Notes under the pieces: generated by a model
Told to the model about the DNA's origin: nothing
Databases searched by the model: none
What the model saw: only the letters and a program-made list of their open reading frames with translations
Translations under genes and position numbers: made by a program
DNA from: Quadrisphaera sp.
Lineage (GTDB): Bacteria; Actinomycetota; Actinomycetes; Actinomycetales; Quadrisphaeraceae
NCBI GenBank assembly: GCA_029258695.1
Contig: JARIBR010000005.1
Span: 1 to 44,612 of the forward strand
Reading direction: 5' to 3'
Length of the DNA: 44,612 bases
Part shown: positions 1 through 6,967 of the stretch, in pieces
How positions within the stretch are numbered: position 1 is the stretch's first letter
Layout of the letters: each line of letters starts with the position of its first letter

Positions 1-361
1 CCGCGGAGCCGCGGTCGGCGGCGAGCTTCTCCAGCGGTTCGAGGACCTGCTCCTGGGCCGCCTTCAGCTCGGACTCGCGGCGGCTGGCCCGGCGCTCGTT
101 CTCCTCGTTGGTGGTGAAGGAGAACGGGGACCACGGGATGACGTGGCACAGCAGGACGCGCGCTGCGGGGTCCCGCTCGACGCGCTGCTCGCTCAACGGG
201 TCGCCCTCGGGCGAGGTCTCCGCTGCCTCGTCGGCGGTGAGCGCCTCGGGGTCGCGGGACCACCCGTCAGGGCGCGGGACGGAGGCGAGGTCGCACGCCC
301 AGGCGACGGCTCTTCGGCTCGCCTCCGAGGTGTCGACGCCGACGACGATGTCGTATGTCAT
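1..361 (-). CDS. Universal stress protein (UspA family), 3' part missing
   Basis: The reading frame opens at an ATG ending at base 361 and is still open at the left edge, so only about 120 N-terminal residues are present. The start reads MTYDIVVGVDTSEASRRAVAWA, the typical first beta strand and helix of the Usp alpha/beta fold. A second strand, VLLCHVIPWSPF, follows after an acidic, low-complexity insertion of about 35 residues (roughly residues 30-68) that is longer than in common Usp proteins. A GGAGG stands about six bases before the ATG, so this is a leadered gene. Usp proteins bind ATP or other ligands and act in stress survival; the substrate cannot be told from this fragment because the glycine-rich nucleotide loop near the C-terminus lies outside the window. 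Confidence 0.8.
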   Translation of the reverse strand, partial: MTYDIVVGVDTSEASRRAVAWACDLASVPRPDGWSRDPEALTADEAAETSPEGDPLSEQRVERDPAARVLLCHVIPWSPFSFTTNEENERRASRRESELKAAQEQVLEPLEKLAADRGSA

Positions 362-445
362 GAGCCCTCCCGGGCGGTGTCTGCGATGCGGGTGCTGCTG
401 TGGGCAGGGTGAGACCCGACCGCGACGTCGCCGCGGTGTGGGGGC

Positions 446-451
446 ACGGTA
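446..451 (-). promoter_or_regulatory. Putative -10 box of the universal stress gene
   Basis: TACCGT on the minus strand fits the actinobacterial TANNNT -10 consensus. It lies about 85 bases upstream of the ATG, giving a leader that contains the ribosome-binding site. No clear -35 is visible. Confidence 0.35.
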
Positions 452-567
452 GCGATCATCAGCGCGTCATGGTGGGTCGAGGACACACTTTTCTGCGTCA
501 GTTCTGCAACGACGCTGAGAAGACGCTCGGATGTGGCGGTGGGTGACGACGCAGATGCGTCGGGCGA

Positions 568-600
568 TGCCCCGGGTGGTGCCCCCCACCGCCCGGGGCA
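568..600 (-). terminator. Strong hairpin after the MFS gene
   Basis: Arms 568-581 and 587-600 (TGCCCCGGGTGGTG and CACCGCCCGGGGCA) pair over 14 bases with a single G-T wobble around a five-C loop. It lies 17 bases past the MFS stop. No T-run follows, as is usual in high-GC actinobacteria, so termination is inferred from the hairpin alone. Confidence 0.65.
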
Positions 601-617
601 CGACGACGGGTGCGTCG

Positions 618-1904
618 TCAGGGGTGCGCGCGCTCGCGCACGATGCTGCGCCACCCGAGCCCGACCATCACCACGGCCACCGCTCCGCACAGCGCCGGCA
701 GGGCCAGCGCGGAACGGCCACCCGCCTGGTCGACCCACGGGCCGGCCAGGGCCGCCCCTGCGGCGACCCCCAGGCCCAGGGACGTGGAGACCCACGTCAA
801 CCCCTCCGTGAGGCGTGAGGGGGCGACGAGCTCGCCCACCAGCGCGGTGCCGGCGATGAGCATCGGGGAGATCGCGAAGCCCGCGACGAAGAGGAGCCCG
901 GCGACCACCGGCACCGAGTCCAGCGCGTCGAACGAGCGCACCAGCGCCAGCAGCCCCACCCCGGCGGCGAAGCCCATGGCTCCGACCGCGAACCGGCGCC
1001 CCGCGCCGGCACGCCAGTCGACGATCCCGTAGGCCAGGCCTGCGAGCAGCGATCCGACGGCGTAGAGGGCGAGGACCACGCCGGCCGACCACCCGGCGCC
1101 GCGCTGGTCCGTGTAGGCGACGGTCACGACCTCCACGGACCCGAAGACCGCGCCCGCAGCGACGAAGACCACCACGACCAGGGGCATGCCCGGGGAGGTG
1201 AGCACCGCGGTCCCCCGCGCCGGGCGCGCCCGGGTCGGTGGGGGCTCGGTGGAGCGCTGGGCGAGCAGCACCCCTCCCCCGGCGGCCACCGCGACCGCCG
1301 CGACGAGCAGGCCGGCCGGCGGCCACACCGCGGTGGCGAGCACCGTGACGATGACCGGCCCGGTGGCGAAGACCACCTCGTCGAGCACGGACTCCAGGGA
1401 GAACGCCGTCGACAGCCGCCGGCCCCCGAGCACGTGGGCCCACCGCGCCCGCACCAGCGCCCCCACCGAGCCCACGGTCGCCCCCATCACCACCGCGGCC
1501 ACCGCCACGAGGGCCAGGGGCGCCGCCGCGCTGGCGAGCACCACCAGCGTCACGATGGCGAGCACGTGCACCGCGATCGCCGGTCGCATCACCCGTGCCT
1601 GGCCGTAGCGGTCCACCGCCCGGCCCAGCAGCGGCGAGCACAGCGCGGAGACCAGCGCATACGCCGCCGCGATCAACCCCGCCTGCCCGTAGGAGCCGTA
1701 GGTCGTCTCGACGAGCAGCACGATGCCGATACCCAGCATCGAGATCGGCAGGCGCGCCAGCAGGCCCGCGGGGACGAACACCGCGGCTCCGGGCACGGTG
1801 AGGACGTCGCGGTAGACGCCCAGGCCCCGCGGGGGCGCCGACCCCTGAGGCGACCCCTGAGGCAGGTCCGGTGTCGAGGGCGGCACGGGGGCCGGCTCGC
1901 TCAT
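618..1904 (-). CDS. MFS transporter
   Basis: The 428-residue protein has about twelve hydrophobic segments after a Pro/Ser-rich cytoplasmic N-terminus of about 30 residues. The loop between the second and third helices reads GRAVDRYGQARVM, the MFS motif A region (G-x3-D-R-x-G). It therefore belongs to the major facilitator superfamily of proton-coupled carriers, most like drug or metabolite exporters; the substrate is not predictable. Its ATG overlaps the stop of the upstream amine oxidase as ATGA, so the two are translationally coupled and probably act together, for example one modifying and one moving an amine or amino-acid derivative; that link is inference. A strong hairpin ends the operon. 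Confidence 0.8.
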   Translation of the reverse strand: MSEPAPVPPSTPDLPQGSPQGSAPPRGLGVYRDVLTVPGAAVFVPAGLLARLPISMLGIGIVLLVETTYGSYGQAGLIAAAYALVSALCSPLLGRAVDRYGQARVMRPAIAVHVLAIVTLVVLASAAAPLALVAVAAVVMGATVGSVGALVRARWAHVLGGRRLSTAFSLESVLDEVVFATGPVIVTVLATAVWPPAGLLVAAVAVAAGGGVLLAQRSTEPPPTRARPARGTAVLTSPGMPLVVVVFVAAGAVFGSVEVVTVAYTDQRGAGWSAGVVLALYAVGSLLAGLAYGIVDWRAGAGRRFAVGAMGFAAGVGLLALVRSFDALDSVPVVAGLLFVAGFAISPMLIAGTALVGELVAPSRLTEGLTWVSTSLGLGVAAGAALAGPWVDQAGGRSALALPALCGAVAVVMVGLGWRSIVRERAHP

Positions 1905-3568
1905 CGCGGAGCGTCGAGGTCGACCGGGGCCAGGTCGGCGAAGACGTCACCCGGGCCCGGGTTGTCCGCAGCGCTCGTCCCGCCGAGGTGACGAACCACC
2001 CCCCACACCGCGTTCAGACCCGTGGTCACCGCGCCCTCGACCCACCCCGGGGTGAAGGAGATGTCGTCGCCGGCGAGGAAGACCCCGCGCTGCTCCGGCG
2101 GCGCGTCATCCTGCAGGAAGTGGGCGAACAGCCGCCGCTGGTAGCGGTAGTGCCCCGGCAGCGCCCCCCGGAAGGCCCCCATGAAGCTCGGGTCGGACTC
2201 CCACGAGACCGTCACCGGCTCCCCGACGACGTGGCTGGCGACGTCCACGCCCGGGTAGGTCTGCGCGAGGGACGCCAGCATCCGGCGCACCCGCGCGGCG
2301 GTGTCCAGCGACGTCCACTTCAGCGCGTCGTCGTTCCACGTGTAGCTCAAGCAGATCAGCGCGGGCGCGTCCAGGCGCGGGTTGCCCTGCGCGTCGACGT
2401 CCTCCAGCAGGTACGTCGCCCGCGTCATCCGGTCCGTCAGCGTCGTGGAGAACAGCCGCCGACCCGTCACCGGGTCCGTGTCGTGCCAGAACGGACGGTC
2501 GACCACGACGAACGTCTTCGAGGACTGCGCGTAGTGGGAGCGGTCCATCGCCATCCACGTCTCGACGTCGAAGAGGGACTCCTCGGTGTCGATCGTCGCG
2601 CTCAGCAACCAGCACTGGCAGGTGACCACGGCGGCGCTCGCGGCGCGCTCGGTGCCCCACAGGTCCCTCACGAGCACCTCGTCGCCGCCCGGTGCCCGGC
2701 GCAGCGCCGTGACACCCGGCAGCGGAGCCCCCCGGTGCAGGGAGGCCAACGACGTGCCCGCCGGCCAGTGCCGTCCCTCCCCCTCCCCCAGCCGGCGGTG
2801 CCACAGGCCCACCGGCACCTGCTGGGCACCCCCGAGCAGGCGCTGGTGCTCGCTGTCCGCGTCGGTCGCCACCACCCGCAGGATCTCCAGGATGGTGTGC
2901 GGGAAGTCGGTGTCCCACCCACCGGTGCCGAAGCCCACCTGCCCGAAGAGCTCGCGGTGGGCGAAGGGCAGCGACGCGAACGCCTTCGACGCGGCGATGA
3001 ACCCGTAGAAGCTCATCTCGTCGTAGCGGCGCACCAGCGGGTCCCAGATCTTCTTGATCGTCGCGACGTCACGCTCGGCGATGGCCCGCTGCAACGCCGG
3101 GAGGCCCACCTCGCCGAGCGCGTCGGACCACGCCTGCGCCACCTCGGCGTAGACCGGCGGGAGGTCAGCCAGGCACGTCGCGTAGTGCACCTCGCCCCCG
3201 ACGTCGATGACCGTCGACGCCGTCGCCGGCGACAGCGGGTTCGGGAACGGCGCGGTGCCCACCCCCAGCATCGAGCGGTAGTGGCCGAACGCCTGGGCGG
3301 AGACGGGGAAGCGCATGCCCCCCAGGTCCGCGACGGTCCCCGGCCCCTCGCCCATCGACACCGACCTCAGGCGACCCCCCACCTGGTTGGCCTCATACAC
3401 CACCGGGCGCAGACCCAGGCGCATCAGCTCGTACGCCACCACCACCCCGGACATGCCGGCGCCGACCACGGCCACCTCGGTGCCCAGAGCAGCCTCGGGC
3501 ACCGATCCCAGGCCGGCGGGGTGGGCGAGCCAGCGGTCGTAGGAGAAGGGGAAGTCGGGCACCAGCAT
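1901..3568 (-). CDS. Flavin amine oxidase (monoamine/L-amino-acid oxidase family)
   Basis: The 555-residue product has an FAD dinucleotide fold at residues 31-68, EVAVVGAGMSGVVVAYEL followed by VVYEANQVGGRLRS, the GxGxxG and GG-doublet motifs of amine oxidases. Near the C-terminus, GVFLAGDDISFTPGWVEGAV is the second FAD-binding motif. Size and the GYxF-type central region suggest the tryptophan 2-monooxygenase/L-amino-acid oxidase branch, which oxidises amines or amino acids with O2; the substrate is not known. I chose the ATG ending at 3568 because conserved sequence begins there. The frame stays open upstream, with a GTG at 3691 that overlaps the stop of a ten-codon ORF, so a protein 41 residues longer is possible. 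The gene is coupled to the downstream MFS gene by an ATGA overlap. Confidence 0.8.
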   Translation of the reverse strand: MLVPDFPFSYDRWLAHPAGLGSVPEAALGTEVAVVGAGMSGVVVAYELMRLGLRPVVYEANQVGGRLRSVSMGEGPGTVADLGGMRFPVSAQAFGHYRSMLGVGTAPFPNPLSPATASTVIDVGGEVHYATCLADLPPVYAEVAQAWSDALGEVGLPALQRAIAERDVATIKKIWDPLVRRYDEMSFYGFIAASKAFASLPFAHRELFGQVGFGTGGWDTDFPHTILEILRVVATDADSEHQRLLGGAQQVPVGLWHRRLGEGEGRHWPAGTSLASLHRGAPLPGVTALRRAPGGDEVLVRDLWGTERAASAAVVTCQCWLLSATIDTEESLFDVETWMAMDRSHYAQSSKTFVVVDRPFWHDTDPVTGRRLFSTTLTDRMTRATYLLEDVDAQGNPRLDAPALICLSYTWNDDALKWTSLDTAARVRRMLASLAQTYPGVDVASHVVGEPVTVSWESDPSFMGAFRGALPGHYRYQRRLFAHFLQDDAPPEQRGVFLAGDDISFTPGWVEGAVTTGLNAVWGVVRHLGGTSAADNPGPGDVFADLAPVDLDAPR

Positions 3569-3687
3569 CGAGACCCGGCCCTGCGAGGGCGGGACCCGAT
3601 CACCGTCCGCGACACCTCCCGGGGCTCCCGGTCCGTCCGAGGATCCCGGGAGCGGGGGGGTGAGATCGAGGTCGGCGCTGGCCGAGG

Positions 3688-3732
3688 TCACGACGGCTGG
3701 TCGAGGGACGAGGCGTTCACCGACGAATGGTA
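3688..3732 (-). promoter_or_regulatory. Possible promoter and leaderless leader ORF of the amine oxidase operon
   Basis: TACCAT at 3727-3732 is followed after six bases by a GTG (3720) that opens a ten-codon ORF, VNASSLDQPS, ending in TGA at 3688-3690. That TGA overlaps a GTG (3691) in the amine oxidase frame as GTGA. This is a sequence-level observation; function is unproven. Confidence 0.35.
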
Positions 3733-3775
3733 GGACCCGCGCCACGGTGCAGCAGGGTGGACTCGGCGCGGCTGC

Positions 3776-3787
3776 CATGCTGCACCG
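3776..3787 (+). promoter_or_regulatory. Putative leaderless -10 box of the GDPD gene
   Basis: CATGCT lies exactly six bases before the GTG start at 3788, with no ribosome-binding site between. It matches a degenerate [TC]ANNNT box at leaderless spacing. Confidence 0.4.
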
Positions 3788-4738
3788 GTGACCCGGCGAA
3801 CCGCCCCCCCAGCGCCCACGGCGGCCAGCGCCTACGCCCACCGCGGCGTCCACGTGACCACCACCCGCGGGGTCGACGGGGTCGACGGGGCCGCGCCCGG
3901 GGAGAACACCGCCGCTGCCGTCACCGCCGCCGCCGCGCTCGGCTACCGCTGGGTCGAGACCGACGTGCGCGCCACCGCCGACGGCGAGGTCGTCCTCGCC
4001 CACGACGCCGACCTCGCCCGCGTCACCGGCCTGGACCCCGGCCGCGCCGTCGTCGCCGAGCACACCCTGGCCGACCTCACCGCGGTGGCCGCCGGCGCCG
4101 GCTACGACGTCACCACCCTCGAGCGCGCGTGCGACGCGGCGCCCGACGTCGAGCTCAACATCGACGTCAAGGCCCCCGCCGCCGTGCCCGGCCTCGTGGC
4201 GCTCGCGGCCCGCCGCCCCGAGCTCGTGCGCCGCTGGCGCGTGACGAGCTTCTCCGAACGCACCCGCTCCGCGGCGGTGCGGCGCCTGCTCGCCCTGCGC
4301 GACGTCACCCGCGTGCGCACCTCGGCGTCCGCGCCGCTGGCCGCGCTCTGCGTCGGGATCGCCCGGGCCCCGCTGCCCCGACGCGTGCGCGGCGCCCTGC
4401 TCGCCGCCGTGCGCCGCGCCACCGGCCTCGACGCCCTACAGCTGCCGCCCACCGCCACCGCGGCCCTGCCGGAGCGGCTGGTCGAGGTGCTCGGCGCACC
4501 CGGGACCCGCCTTCAGCTGGCGCTGACCGACGTCCGCGTCATCGACGCCGCCCTCCTCGACGCCGCCCACCGCGCCGCGGTAGCCGTCCACGCCTGGACC
4601 GTCGACGACCCCGCGCAGATGCGCGAGCTGCTCGACGCCGGCGTGGACGGCCTCGTCACCGACGCCCCGCTCACCCTCGCGGACGTGCTCCGCGCCCGCG
4701 GCGAGCCATGGCCCCAGGGGACGGCGGCGCGCCCGTGA
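3788..4738 (+). CDS. Glycerophosphodiester phosphodiesterase (GDPD family)
   Basis: This 316-residue cytoplasmic protein starts with the GDPD catalytic signature: AHRG at residues 17-20, GEN about 20 residues later, then VETDVRATADG and LAHDADLARVTG. The acid-base His pair and metal-binding Glu/Asp of the family are all present, as is the NIDVK strand. Such enzymes hydrolyse glycerophosphodiesters to glycerol-3-phosphate and an alcohol. No signal peptide is visible, so it probably acts on internal lipid-turnover products. The stop overlaps the start of the following transporter as GTGA, implying a two-gene operon. The GTG at 3788 has a -10-like box six bases before it, so the mRNA may be leaderless. 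Confidence 0.87.
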   Translation: MTRRTAPPAPTAASAYAHRGVHVTTTRGVDGVDGAAPGENTAAAVTAAAALGYRWVETDVRATADGEVVLAHDADLARVTGLDPGRAVVAEHTLADLTAVAAGAGYDVTTLERACDAAPDVELNIDVKAPAAVPGLVALAARRPELVRRWRVTSFSERTRSAAVRRLLALRDVTRVRTSASAPLAALCVGIARAPLPRRVRGALLAAVRRATGLDALQLPPTATAALPERLVEVLGAPGTRLQLALTDVRVIDAALLDAAHRAAVAVHAWTVDDPAQMRELLDAGVDGLVTDAPLTLADVLRARGEPWPQGTAARP

Positions 4739-6171
4739 GCGAGAGCACTCCCGGTGGGCCCCGGGGCCCCGCCGGCCCCGGAGCCGGCGGCCCCGCCGCG
4801 GACCCCGCGGTCCGCGCGCGCCAGCAGCGGGCCTGGTACGTCTACGACTGGGCCAACAGCGCCTACGTCACCACCACGGCCACGGTCCTGTTCACCCCCT
4901 ACCTCGCCGCCGTCGCCCGCACCGCAGCCTGCCCCGGCGGCCCTGACGACCCCGGGCTCGTCGACGGGGTGTGCACCGCGACGCTGTCGGTGCTGGGGGT
5001 GCCGGTCGCTCCCGGATCGCTGCCGCTGTACGTCGTGACCTTCTCCACGATCCTCTCCGCGCTGCTCGTGCCCGCCGTCGGCGTCCTGGCCGACCGATCC
5101 CCCAGCCCCCGGCGCCTCCTCGGGGGCTTCGCCGCCGTCGGGGCCACCGCCGCCGCCGCCATGGTCCTCGTCACCGGCGGCGCCTGGCAGCTCGGCGCGA
5201 TCCTCGAGACCGTCGCCGCGGTGTGCCTCGGCGCCTCCCTGGCCGTCTACAACTCCCTGCTCGTCGCCGTCGCCACCCCCGACGAGCGCGACCGCGTCTC
5301 CTCCCGCGGGTGGGCGCTCGGCTACGGCGGCGGGGGGTTGCTCCTGGCCCTCAATCTCGTGGTCCTCAACGGCGCCGAGACGCTCGGCCTCAGCGACAGC
5401 GCCGCCGTGCGCGTGTGCCTGCTCTCCGCCGGGCTCTGGTGGGGGCTGTTCACCCTCGTCCCCGTCCTGGGGCTGCGCAGCCTCGACACGCCTCCACCGC
5501 CGACGCGCACGCCGGTGACCGCAGCGGTCCGCGAGTCCCTCACCGGCGTGGTCACCACGCTGCGCCACGCCCGCGCCTACCCCCAGACCCTGCTGTTCCT
5601 CGGCGCGTTCGTGCTGTTCAACGACGGCGTCCAGACGGTCATCGCCACCGCCAGCATCTACGGCCAGGACGAGCTCGGCTTCGAGCCCGGCCAGCTCGTC
5701 GTCGCCATCCTCCTCGTCCAGATCGTCGCCGTCGCCGGCGCGCTCACCTTCGGGCGGCTCGCCGCGGCCATCGGCTCCTGGCGCGCCATCCTCGTCTCCC
5801 TGGGGGTCTGGCTGGCCGTCGTCGTCTCCGCCCTGGCCCTGCCGGCCGGGCGGTACGGGCTCTTCCTCGTCCTCGCCGTCGGCATCGGTGTGGTCCTCGG
5901 CGGGACCCAGGCCATCTCCCGCTCGCTCTACAGCCACCTCGTGCCGCGCGGGCAGGAGGCCGCCTACTTCGGTCTGTACCAGGCCGCCGACCGCGGGACC
6001 AGCTGGCTCGGCACCCTCGTCTTCGGTCTCGTCTTCCAGCTCACCGGCTCCTACCGCCCTGCCCTCGCCTCCCTGATCGCCTTCTTCGTGCTCGGTGGGG
6101 TCCTCCTCGCGCTGGTCAAGGTCAGAGCGGGCATCGAGGCCGCCGGCAACGACCAGCCCGCGCTCGTCTGA
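4735..6171 (+). CDS. UMF1/Atg22-like MFS transporter
   Basis: The 478-residue protein carries WYVYDWANSAYVTTT at residues 34-48, the N-terminal hallmark of the UMF1 family (Atg22-like branch of the major facilitator superfamily), followed by about twelve membrane segments. The later GGTQAISRSLYSHLVP stretch is also typical of the family. Yeast Atg22 exports amino acids from the vacuole; bacterial members are mostly uncharacterised. The GTG start overlaps the GDPD stop (GTGA), although the open frame extends further upstream inside the GDPD gene. Coupling to GDPD suggests uptake or release of a lipid-derived solute, which is inference. Confidence 0.85.
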   Translation: MSESTPGGPRGPAGPGAGGPAADPAVRARQQRAWYVYDWANSAYVTTTATVLFTPYLAAVARTAACPGGPDDPGLVDGVCTATLSVLGVPVAPGSLPLYVVTFSTILSALLVPAVGVLADRSPSPRRLLGGFAAVGATAAAAMVLVTGGAWQLGAILETVAAVCLGASLAVYNSLLVAVATPDERDRVSSRGWALGYGGGGLLLALNLVVLNGAETLGLSDSAAVRVCLLSAGLWWGLFTLVPVLGLRSLDTPPPPTRTPVTAAVRESLTGVVTTLRHARAYPQTLLFLGAFVLFNDGVQTVIATASIYGQDELGFEPGQLVVAILLVQIVAVAGALTFGRLAAAIGSWRAILVSLGVWLAVVVSALALPAGRYGLFLVLAVGIGVVLGGTQAISRSLYSHLVPRGQEAAYFGLYQAADRGTSWLGTLVFGLVFQLTGSYRPALASLIAFFVLGGVLLALVKVRAGIEAAGNDQPALV

Positions 6172-6525
6172 CCCGCCGCCGGGCCACCCGAGGCGCCGGC
6201 GCCCACCGTCGTGACGGCGGTGCTCCCGAGGGTGACGCTCACCTCAGCGCGATCGCGGAACACCTCGGGGAGCAGCACCGTTGTCACCACAGGTGGTCAG
6301 GCCGCGAGGCCCGTCCGCCACCGCCCGAGCGTGGCAGGCGAGGTGCCTGCCCGCGGCCCGCCGCTGACCCGGCAGACCGATCCCTCGCGGCCACGACGAC
6401 GAACCACCACGGGTGCAGCACGCCCGTGCCGGCCACCGGGCCGGCGCGGCGCTGAGGCCCCCGCTGCGCTCAAGGCACGAGCCGGACGCGCCGATGCACC
6501 ACGGACCGAGGACGAGGAGAGACCG
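6172..6525 (+). promoter_or_regulatory. Non-coding leader region of rbpA
   Basis: This 354-base gap holds no convincing gene. From left to right it contains a GC-rich palindrome (6192-6203, GGCGCCGGCGCC) after the transporter stop, a SigH/SigR-type promoter, and two stem-loops that would lie in a roughly 240-base 5' leader: 6333-6351 (seven pairs, loop GAGGT) and 6428-6445 (GCCGGC arms). A GAGGAGAG ribosome-binding site precedes the rbpA ATG. The long structured leader suggests post-transcriptional control, not shown. Confidence 0.5.
6257..6282 (+). promoter_or_regulatory. SigH/SigR-type promoter for rbpA
   Basis: GGAAC at 6257-6261 and GTT at 6280-6282 are separated by exactly 18 bases, matching the disulfide-stress ECF sigma consensus GGAAY-N18-GTT (SigR of Streptomyces, SigH of mycobacteria). 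rbpA belongs to the SigR regulon in Streptomyces, which supports the call. Confidence 0.65.
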
Positions 6526-6876
6526 ATGAGCGACCGCAGCCTCAGGGGCACCCGACTGGGTGGTTCCAGCATGGAGAGCGAGGAGGGCGTCGAGTTCGCC
6601 GCCCGCCGTGTCTCGGAGTACCGCTGCCCGCGGGGACACATCACCCAGCTCCCCTTCTCCACCGAGGCCGACGTGCCGCCGGTGTGGGAGTGCCGTTGCG
6701 GTGAGTCCGCCCTGCTGGTCGACGGTGAGGCCCCCGAGGCCAAGTACGTCAAGCCCCCGCGCACCCACTGGGACATGCTGCTGGAGCGGCGCTCCGTCGC
6801 CGATCTCGAGGTCCTCCTCGAGGAGCGGCTGACCAAGCTGCGGAGCGGTACCCTGCACCAGCGACGCAGCGCCTAG
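6526..6876 (+). CDS. rbpA: RNA polymerase-binding protein RbpA
   Basis: This 116-residue protein begins MSDRSLRGTRLGGSSME and ends with KYVKPPRTHWDMLLERRSVADLEVLLEERLTKLR, the basic linker and sigma-interaction domain that define RbpA. The central core domain has Cys34, His38, Cys56 and Cys58, a set able to hold zinc as in Streptomyces RbpA; the M. tuberculosis protein lacks this set. RbpA binds the principal sigma factor and RNA polymerase, stabilises the open complex and raises transcription. The ATG is preceded by GAGGAGAG at good spacing. A SigH/SigR-type promoter about 245 bases upstream suggests induction by thiol-oxidative stress. A strong hairpin separates it from the convergent lnt gene. 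Confidence 0.95.
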   Translation: MSDRSLRGTRLGGSSMESEEGVEFAARRVSEYRCPRGHITQLPFSTEADVPPVWECRCGESALLVDGEAPEAKYVKPPRTHWDMLLERRSVADLEVLLEERLTKLRSGTLHQRRSA

Positions 6877-6880
6877 CGCG

Positions 6881-6930
6881 CGCTCGCCCCCGACGGAGCG
6901 GCCCCCCCGCCATCCGTCGGGTGTCGAGCG
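6881..6930. terminator. Bidirectional terminator hairpin between rbpA and lnt
   Basis: CCCGACGGA (6889-6897) pairs with TCCGTCGGG (6913-6921), and the flanking CGCTCG (6881-6886) pairs with CGAGCG (6925-6930), extending the stem. It sits between two convergent genes and could serve both. A smaller GAGGT/ACCTC hairpin follows. Confidence 0.7.
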
Positions 6931-6967
6931 AGGAGGTCCCCCCACCTCTTTGCTCCGACCGGGCCGG

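Noticed and set aside
548..562. GACGC/GCGTC inverted repeat near the first terminator
   Set aside because: Only five pairs; such short repeats are frequent by chance in this sequence.
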